Origin: a virus | DNA: 42,417 nucleotides | Virus record (IMG/VR): IMGVR_UViG_3300011116_000431 | Coordinates: 1 to 42,417 of that record | Direction: 5' to 3' (one strand) | Part shown: positions 36,822-42,417 of the stretch, piece after piece | Layout of the letters: each line of letters begins with the position of its first letter | Numbering within the stretch: position 1 is the stretch's first letter | Program-made: the position numbers and the translations under genes | The notes under the pieces: generated by a model | The model's input: the letters and a program-made list of their open reading frames with translations, nothing else | Told to the model about the DNA's origin: nothing | Database searches by the model: none

Positions 36822-39800
36822 AGTACATACCGTCCGTTATAGCCTTGTCTAATAGTGTTCTACGCCTATACCAATCTTCATATAAGTGGCTTCGGCCTTT
36901 CTTTACGTCGCCTTCCCAAACAGTGTCTCTGTTATAAGCAGAGTTGCTATTAGCGTCAGTGCTTCCATCAAAATATGTACCTAGAGTATTAGCAGGTTCA
37001 AACAAGAATTTGTTTAGATCAAACTTTTTTCCTGCAGTTTGGTTTGCATTTGTTTCCAGAGACGGTATAGCGTATGCTGCTCCTGAAGGAGCATTTCCTA
37101 TTACTGACAGTCTAACAGCGGTTCCTAATCCAAGACTAGTGTAAGTTCCAGTGCTACTTCCAAGTGATTGATCAGCTGAGTCTAACCACGTAATGGATGC
37201 TCGCGCAGTACTTATTGTAGAGTTTGACGTAGATGCTGTGACTTCACCTGACCATGCATACGAAATACCTTCTACTACTGGTATGCGTCTTGTTGAAGAG
37301 TATCTTGCCTCAACTATTACTAGTGCAGATCCTGACGCAGTTAACGTGTTTCCAGATGCAGAAGCTCCGCTCCAAGACCAACGAACGCTATCAGTACTGC
37401 CAGCAGCAGTAGTAAACGACGGGTTGAGCAATAAGTTGATTCTAGTAGGGCGTACTTTAATCCTAGACATGCGAGCATCTTCAAAGTTGATTGGTGTGGA
37501 TGCTGCTACAGGCGTAGGGGTGGTGTTGATTACTTGATAGCCTACGGCTGTGTTTACAACTGTTGCGTAAGTAACTGAGTACTTTCCTTCAGAACTGTTT
37601 TGAGAAACGGCTGTAATAGCATATGTTCCATCAAAGTCTGCTGTGGTGCCGCCCGATACCGTTCCCACATTTTTTACAGTAATAGAGTTACCTACAACAA
37701 AGTTATGCGGCTCAGCTGTGTAAATAGTAGCTTTTTGCTGAGGGCTAGTAACTGCTTCTCGGGCAATAACCGTAATAGGAGGACTTAATTGAACCGAGCT
37801 TACGTACACTGCTGTTGTGTTAGTAATGCCAGTAACATCTACTCTAGGAGCTGCATACATAGCATTAGATGGGCTTAGTGCAGATATGTTAGCTCTGTAC
37901 CAAGTCCCCAAGTATGCTTGATCTGCAACGTTTAATGTTCCAGCCGAAGATGTATTTATATATGATCCATTTTTGTCGTACCACATGACGGAAACACTTG
38001 CTGTCTTTTTAACGGCATCGCATAGGAAGTACGCGCTTAGTGCGTAGGGAGTATTAGGGTTTATAGCAATAGTTGAAGTTATAGCGCCTTCTTTAGACGA
38101 GTAACCTTTAGAGAACCAAAGCTCTGCTCCCGAGGTAAGAGTTACGCTTAAACGGTTTTTGTATTTATCACGTATAATCATATTTCCAGTAGACGTATTC
38201 ACCGAACTAACGTATGTCCCTTGAGGTATTAAATTATTAATTGGATCAATAACATACTCTCCAGCTTTAGGAATATCTCCAGGAGTGACTATAAACGCGC
38301 TTGTATTACTTACAGTTGCAGCGGTCTTTACCCGTTTTAATCCCAGTACATAACCAGCATCAGTAGATGACGTCCTGTCTGTTTTTATACGCATCACATT
38401 AGACGGCATGTTTGTAGATAAAACACATGTCTGGTTTGCGCCAGATAGATCTCCACCTATAGGGAGCCTGCTTAATCTTAGTGTAGTTGAATTAGGGATT
38501 GCTACAACTGAGCAGTCTTCTGGAAAATACAGCCCAGACGCATCTATTTGAGCAATTCGATCTCCAACATTTGCTTGTGAAGAATCAGCTACTGTTATAT
38601 TAATTCCATTGGCAGATTCTGCATACATACCCCCATAAGTAAGGGCTGGTAACGCCGCCCCTATGTAGTTGGCAATAGTAAATGTTGTATTAGTATTAGT
38701 AGTTACTACTCCGCGGGTATTGTACTGAGCGGGAGTGCAGTAATCAATTGTTATAGTGTCTCCTACAAATACCTGAGTAGCATTGGGAGATGTCACCGTA
38801 TATGTAATAGTATTTGTAGTACTAGTTGCTGTTGAGATTGATCCGATACTTGCCCCAGTAAACGTCACCTTGGTATCATAATAAGGACTATTAATTTCAT
38901 TATATGCAGGAGTAGTGTAGTAATCTGAGCGTGCAGTTATTACAGACTTTTCCTGACCGCCTGTATTGGTTGTTAACACTCTAGGTTGATCAGTAAACAA
39001 AGTAGCGTTGGATGTCTTTGCTCCAGTAGAAGCGTAGCTACCAGCCACGGTGTAGTCAGGGTACCAACCATCTAGAGACTCTAAAAATGAAGAACTATTG
39101 TAGTTAGGAAGTATGTTTTTTGGAACGCTTACGATTGACTCGTACCCAGTAAATGTGTTAACAAGGTTAGCTAAACCGCTTCCAGATCCGTTTGTCTTAT
39201 AGCTTGTAACAATATTCTCTACATACTTTCTAAGTTGCTCAGTGCCAACTACTGCGTCTGGATCTCCACCTAATTGTTTAAACCATAGATCAAGCAGGTC
39301 TTCGTCTACGCGTCTAATGTCAGAAGAGCTAAACAAAGAAGATGTGTAGCTTCTGTAAACATCTAAGTGAAAAGCAAACAGGCTTAAGAACTGTTTTAGG
39401 TCGGTGTTATATGTTCCATCCGCTCCTTTAGTATAGAAGGCGGGAATGTGGCTCAACAGATTATTAAGCGTTCCTTTATCAATAATGACAGGGCAGGAAG
39501 CTTCTCCAATTTTTCGCCAGTAAGCTCCCGAAATTGATGCGGTATTGCAGTTTGCAAATATTGAATAGTAGTACCTATTTGGAGGATTTACTGCAGTAGA
39601 CCCCTTTGCGTATGTAGTACCAACTACTCCATAACCTGGGTTAGAGTCGGCTGAAGTTGGCTTGCCGCTATTAGCTGTAGCTGTACTTGCGCCCGTGTCG
39701 TAGATATGGTACTTGTTATACACACCAAGTTCAGTTCTGTACGTGCGAGATCCAAAGTTGCTTCCAGATAATCTTATGACGTCATTTGTTTTGTAGCCAG

Positions 39801-40236
39801 ATCCACCTGAAGCAATGGTTACTGAAGGAACTCCAGAGCCGTTAGTAGTAACATTGAAGACCGCGCCAGAGCCAGGAGTTGTAGGGGTTGTAGTAGTGCT
39901 TCTATTTACTGTATAAGAAGCAATATTTGTAAAAGTGCTGCTAGCAGTATACGTACTAGCAGGATATGCTGATAACGTTACTGAAGCAACAGCCCCAGTA
40001 GACGCAGTAATCCCACTGACTAGTAATACAATGGCATCTCTATTTTCAGTAAAAATAGTTTCGCCATCATCAGGGTTTACAGGAAAGCCGTAGGTGTTAC
40101 GAACTACCACTAGCTTAGACCAGTTGATTGACTCATCAACTTCAGGCCAGCTAATGTGGTTAACTAAATAGTTAGACGGTCTAGCATCAACACTTACACT
40201 GTATAAACCATCAACCATTGACAATGGCTGAGCCAT
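36814..40236 (-). CDS. Large tail protein: gpI-like domain plus fibre and carbohydrate-binding-like modules
   Basis: A 1140-aa protein. Residues about 255-375 match the P2 gpI type: LLSHIPAFYTKGADGTYNTD, LFAFHLDVYRSYTSSLFS, WFKQLGGDPDAVVGTEQLRK, and KTNGSGSGLANLVNTFTGY. Before it lies a Gly/Ser/Thr-rich beta region; after it several beta-rich fibre-like modules, and near 960 an NLLLNPSF jelly-roll with a TYFDGST end (about 1100), as in actinophage minor tail proteins that bind host glycans. It ends RSHLYEDWYRRRTLL. It connects the baseplate to receptor binding. Coupled to the J protein (TAATG). Confidence 0.8.
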   Translation of the reverse strand: MAQPLSMVDGLYSVSVDARPSNYLVNHISWPEVDESINWSKLVVVRNTYGFPVNPDDGETIFTENRDAIVLLVSGITASTGAVASVTLSAYPASTYTASSTFTNIASYTVNRSTTTTPTTPGSGAVFNVTTNGSGVPSVTIASGGSGYKTNDVIRLSGSNFGSRTYRTELGVYNKYHIYDTGASTATANSGKPTSADSNPGYGVVGTTYAKGSTAVNPPNRYYYSIFANCNTASISGAYWRKIGEASCPVIIDKGTLNNLLSHIPAFYTKGADGTYNTDLKQFLSLFAFHLDVYRSYTSSLFSSSDIRRVDEDLLDLWFKQLGGDPDAVVGTEQLRKYVENIVTSYKTNGSGSGLANLVNTFTGYESIVSVPKNILPNYNSSSFLESLDGWYPDYTVAGSYASTGAKTSNATLFTDQPRVLTTNTGGQEKSVITARSDYYTTPAYNEINSPYYDTKVTFTGASIGSISTATSTTNTITYTVTSPNATQVFVGDTITIDYCTPAQYNTRGVVTTNTNTTFTIANYIGAALPALTYGGMYAESANGINITVADSSQANVGDRIAQIDASGLYFPEDCSVVAIPNSTTLRLSRLPIGGDLSGANQTCVLSTNMPSNVMRIKTDRTSSTDAGYVLGLKRVKTAATVSNTSAFIVTPGDIPKAGEYVIDPINNLIPQGTYVSSVNTSTGNMIIRDKYKNRLSVTLTSGAELWFSKGYSSKEGAITSTIAINPNTPYALSAYFLCDAVKKTASVSVMWYDKNGSYINTSSAGTLNVADQAYLGTWYRANISALSPSNAMYAAPRVDVTGITNTTAVYVSSVQLSPPITVIAREAVTSPQQKATIYTAEPHNFVVGNSITVKNVGTVSGGTTADFDGTYAITAVSQNSSEGKYSVTYATVVNTAVGYQVINTTPTPVAASTPINFEDARMSRIKVRPTRINLLLNPSFTTAAGSTDSVRWSWSGASASGNTLTASGSALVIVEARYSSTRRIPVVEGISYAWSGEVTASTSNSTISTARASITWLDSADQSLGSSTGTYTSLGLGTAVRLSVIGNAPSGAAYAIPSLETNANQTAGKKFDLNKFLFEPANTLGTYFDGSTDANSNSAYNRDTVWEGDVKKGRSHLYEDWYRRRTLLDKAITDGMYYA

Positions 40237-41933
40237 TAGCTTCCTCCTGTTACCGTTACGGTTACGTAGCTTGTTTCATATACAGGCACTTCGTTATACC
40301 CAAATATAAGATCTCTTTGTCCAGGAACAGTTCCAGCATTTCCATCAACGGTTATTGTTGTTCCTGACGGAATAGTCACGGCCGATGGAGTGGTTGACAA
40401 AGTAAATGCTGTGCTACTTGTTACTGAGTCAATTGTTGCTCCCGCTAATGTAGTTGGGGAAATAATTACAGCGCCTTTCCAGATGCCATTAGTAGAGCTT
40501 GCGCTAATACTTGTGCCTTGCGAGGTACTGCTGGTTACAGTAGCAGTTGTAATAGCAGTTTTAGTAAAAATTCCACTAGCTGCAGGAGATGCTGGAAGTT
40601 TTTCTAAGTCTGAAATTGTAACGTTGTATACGCCTGGAACTTTTAGACACGCAGCGTAAACGGCTCCTTCAGGGTATTGCTCAGCAAAGTCTGCTGTTGA
40701 ATAATCAAACAATGTAGCAATTGCTTTTTGAGTTTCAGCTTTAACTACTTCAGCGTTGTACTGAGGATAGGCGGCGACAGATACGTTTAAATATGGGTAA
40801 GACGGAGTGTACGCAGCCGCGGTAACTGTTGTTCCTGGAGGGGTTCTTGTTGAAAAGAAAGTTACTAAGCTAGATAGGGTACTACTGCTAGGTATAGATG
40901 CATTAGACCCTGCTACAAATAATGAGACAGAACTAAAAGCACTGGCTAATGCTTTGGCTTTACTTATGCCAGACTGGGTAAGGGCAAGAGACTCATAGTC
41001 AGATAATGATACTGCGCGGTTTAATGTACGAAGTGATTTAGGTGCATTTAACCTGATAGAATCCGTAGTTTCTACGTCAGTTCCGCCAGAAAATCCAGCA
41101 GCATTTGTGATTGTTGCATTTATAGTCAGCCCCGTAGTATCAAAAGAGTTTATTGAACCTGCTGAAATGTTTCCAGAGGTTCCTGATGCTTCCGAGTAGA
41201 TGTACGATACGGTTACTTGACCAGCAGGAATAATTCCTGACGTACCGTCACCAAATACAATATACGTATAACCATCACCGTCTGTAGTTACGTAGTAAAT
41301 AAGATCGGTTGAGCCATAGTCAAGAATAGTAACGTTACTCACTCGAGAATATAAAACTCCATTTACACTAACGCTAATAAGATTGCTGCTTACAGATCCT
41401 GGCATAACTCCAGTATTTGCTAGTACAAATTTTTGGTTTGCCGTACCGTCTGAGGTTCCAATTGGTTCGCTAGTTACTGGAATGCCTTGAGTTACTGTAA
41501 CTGAAGTAGTCGCTCCAACACCAGATGCAAGCGTGATTAGGCTATCTGTCACAAAAGTTACTGGGTTATTCCCTCCCGAGTAAACTTTTGTTCCTTTGGG
41601 AATAGATGGAGTACTAGCGTCTTTATTAGTAAACGTTACGGTTCCGCGTGCAGGAGATATCTCATTAGGGGTGTATCCCAGAAGAGCTGCTAGTTTTAAT
41701 ACACTATCTCTTTGAGTTGCCGTTGTAATAAAAGACTCGTTGGCTGCTCGATCAATCTGGTAGTTTAGTAGGTCACCTAGGTAAGAGAATAGCTCTAGCA
41801 GAACGATACCAAAATCGCTAGAGTCACGAGACGTCCAAGCTGGCGCAAAGTTAGGGATAAGCGCTAGAAGGTCATTCTTAATAGACTCATAGTCTTTAGA
41901 CGTATAGTCGGCTTGCGGGATGTAATCTGTCAT
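40236..41933 (-). CDS. Baseplate J-like protein (gp47/gp6 family)
   Basis: A 565-aa baseplate wedge protein. The start MTDYIPQADYTSKDYESIKN, then RDSSDFGIVLLELFSYLGDL and NYQIDRAANESFITTATQRD is the classic J/gp47 N-terminus, followed by LAALLGYTPNEISPARGTV and the long beta-rich middle with GGTDVETTDSIRLNAPKSL. A Thr/Ser-rich insert is seen near residue 470-530. It indicates a contractile-tail phage. Confidence 0.92.
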   Translation of the reverse strand: MTDYIPQADYTSKDYESIKNDLLALIPNFAPAWTSRDSSDFGIVLLELFSYLGDLLNYQIDRAANESFITTATQRDSVLKLAALLGYTPNEISPARGTVTFTNKDASTPSIPKGTKVYSGGNNPVTFVTDSLITLASGVGATTSVTVTQGIPVTSEPIGTSDGTANQKFVLANTGVMPGSVSSNLISVSVNGVLYSRVSNVTILDYGSTDLIYYVTTDGDGYTYIVFGDGTSGIIPAGQVTVSYIYSEASGTSGNISAGSINSFDTTGLTINATITNAAGFSGGTDVETTDSIRLNAPKSLRTLNRAVSLSDYESLALTQSGISKAKALASAFSSVSLFVAGSNASIPSSSTLSSLVTFFSTRTPPGTTVTAAAYTPSYPYLNVSVAAYPQYNAEVVKAETQKAIATLFDYSTADFAEQYPEGAVYAACLKVPGVYNVTISDLEKLPASPAASGIFTKTAITTATVTSSTSQGTSISASSTNGIWKGAVIISPTTLAGATIDSVTSSTAFTLSTTPSAVTIPSGTTITVDGNAGTVPGQRDLIFGYNEVPVYETSYVTVTVTGGS

Positions 41934-42355
41934 GAGGTCACCTTAATAATATCTCCAGACGGCGATAAAGATTCAGTATTAATTTTAACAGAATCTACGT
42001 CACTAGAAGGCAGCTTATACGTAATAGTTACTGATAAACTCCCAGTATTAGAGTCAAATCCAGTAATAACATTGAGTAAAGTTAGGGATGGGAGCCAGGA
42101 TCCAAACATCTGTTCAATAGCGTATTTAGCGTCCTGCATAGCAACTTCGGATGTGTCAAACATCAAACTGTTTAAATTAGCCCCGTAGTCGTAGTACCAA
42201 ACGCGCTCGTTTGTAGCAGTAGATAATAAGCTAATTATTCGGTTCTTCCATACTTTTGGATCAGTATCCAAGATAGAAGCTACCCTGCCATTACTAAACG
42301 AGAACGGTAGATCAATAGTAGTAGTGACTAACTGTTTTGATATTATAGACGCCAT
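41930..42355 (-). CDS. gp25/GPW-like baseplate wedge protein
   Basis: Start at ATG 42355, 8 bases after AGGAG and overlapping the upstream stop (TAATG); an ATG at 42373 is not needed. 141 aa. LPFSFSNGRVASILDTDPKV, then ERVWYYDYGANLNSLMFD and AIEQMFGSWLPSLTL match gp25, a lysozyme-like wedge of myovirus baseplates. The stop overlaps the J gene by 4 bases. Confidence 0.9.
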   Translation of the reverse strand: MASIISKQLVTTTIDLPFSFSNGRVASILDTDPKVWKNRIISLLSTATNERVWYYDYGANLNSLMFDTSEVAMQDAKYAIEQMFGSWLPSLTLLNVITGFDSNTGSLSVTITYKLPSSDVDSVKINTESLSPSGDIIKVTS

Positions 42356-42417
42356 TAAAACGCTCCTAGCCATAGTGGGAAATTAGGGTCTCCGCCTTCA
42401 AACATTACCCAGCAACC
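42355..42417 (-). CDS. C-terminal end of a gp5/gpV-like baseplate spike protein (partial)
   Basis: The last 20 codons read CWVMFEGGDPNFPLWLGAF before TAA at 42355-42357. The pattern VW(V/I)xFEGGDPxxPxWxG is the end of an OB-fold module in T4 gp5 and Mu/P2 spike proteins. The rest is outside the window. Its stop is shared with the gp25 start (TAATG). Confidence 0.75.
   Translation of the reverse strand, partial: GCWVMFEGGDPNFPLWLGAF

Overview
This window looks like about 42 kb of a tailed phage (or prophage) of an actinobacterium. The tail genes are of the contractile (myovirus) type: the end of a gp5/gpV-like spike, a gp25-like wedge, a baseplate J protein and a P2 gpI-like protein. The actinobacterial host is inferred from a WhiB-family protein, a ClgR-like regulator, an RNA whose ends match actinobacterial tmRNA, and actinophage-typical small zinc proteins. 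Base composition is clearly AT-richer than that of cultured high-GC actinobacteria, which would suit a low-GC freshwater or marine actinobacterium. No integrase, capsid, portal or large terminase gene was recognised.

Layout. Bases 1-5533 hold a rightward block of about twenty very small genes: zinc-binding peptides, single-membrane-segment peptides, a family of related ~60-aa proteins, a ClgR-like regulator, an Nmad1/DUF1599 protein and a MSMEG_6728-like protein. Two copies of an unusual 83-base nested hairpin sit just upstream of TTGACA promoters. A bidirectional terminator at 5543-5574 separates this block from everything else, which is leftward. Read in the direction of transcription (from 42417 down), the leftward part contains: the tail/baseplate module (42417-36288); a replication module (winged-helix initiator candidate, DnaC-like loader, SWIM protein, DnaB helicase, primase); lysis-type enzymes (M23 peptidase and SLT transglycosylase) flanking an SNF2-like helicase; an 80-base tmRNA-like RNA; a ribbon-helix-helix repressor with its own operator; a DNA synthesis and recombination module (ssDNA-binding protein, DNA polymerase A, RecA, PD-(D/E)XK nucleases, WhiB, a possible UvsY-like protein); a tandem array of CxxC...YPC proteins; RuvC-like nuclease, SpoVS homologue and metallophosphoesterase; a run of low-complexity proteins that may be virion or assembly proteins (17803-11554); and finally a nucleotidyltransferase, a glycosyltransferase, a HAD-like protein, a possible TGT-like protein and a class II ribonucleotide reductase.

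How it fits together. The phage carries most of its own replisome and makes dNTPs with a B12-dependent reductase. Most genes overlap by 1-8 bases (TAATG, ATGA, GTGA, ATGCCTAA), implying translational coupling along long operons. Four proteins mimic host regulators or host-type factors (WhiB, ClgR, SpoVS, RHH). The most unusual items are the tmRNA-like RNA that has lost the whole mRNA-like domain but keeps a paired tRNA-like domain, and the two 83-base hairpins whose stems differ by compensatory changes while their geometry is identical. All calls come from reading the sequence; no database search was run.
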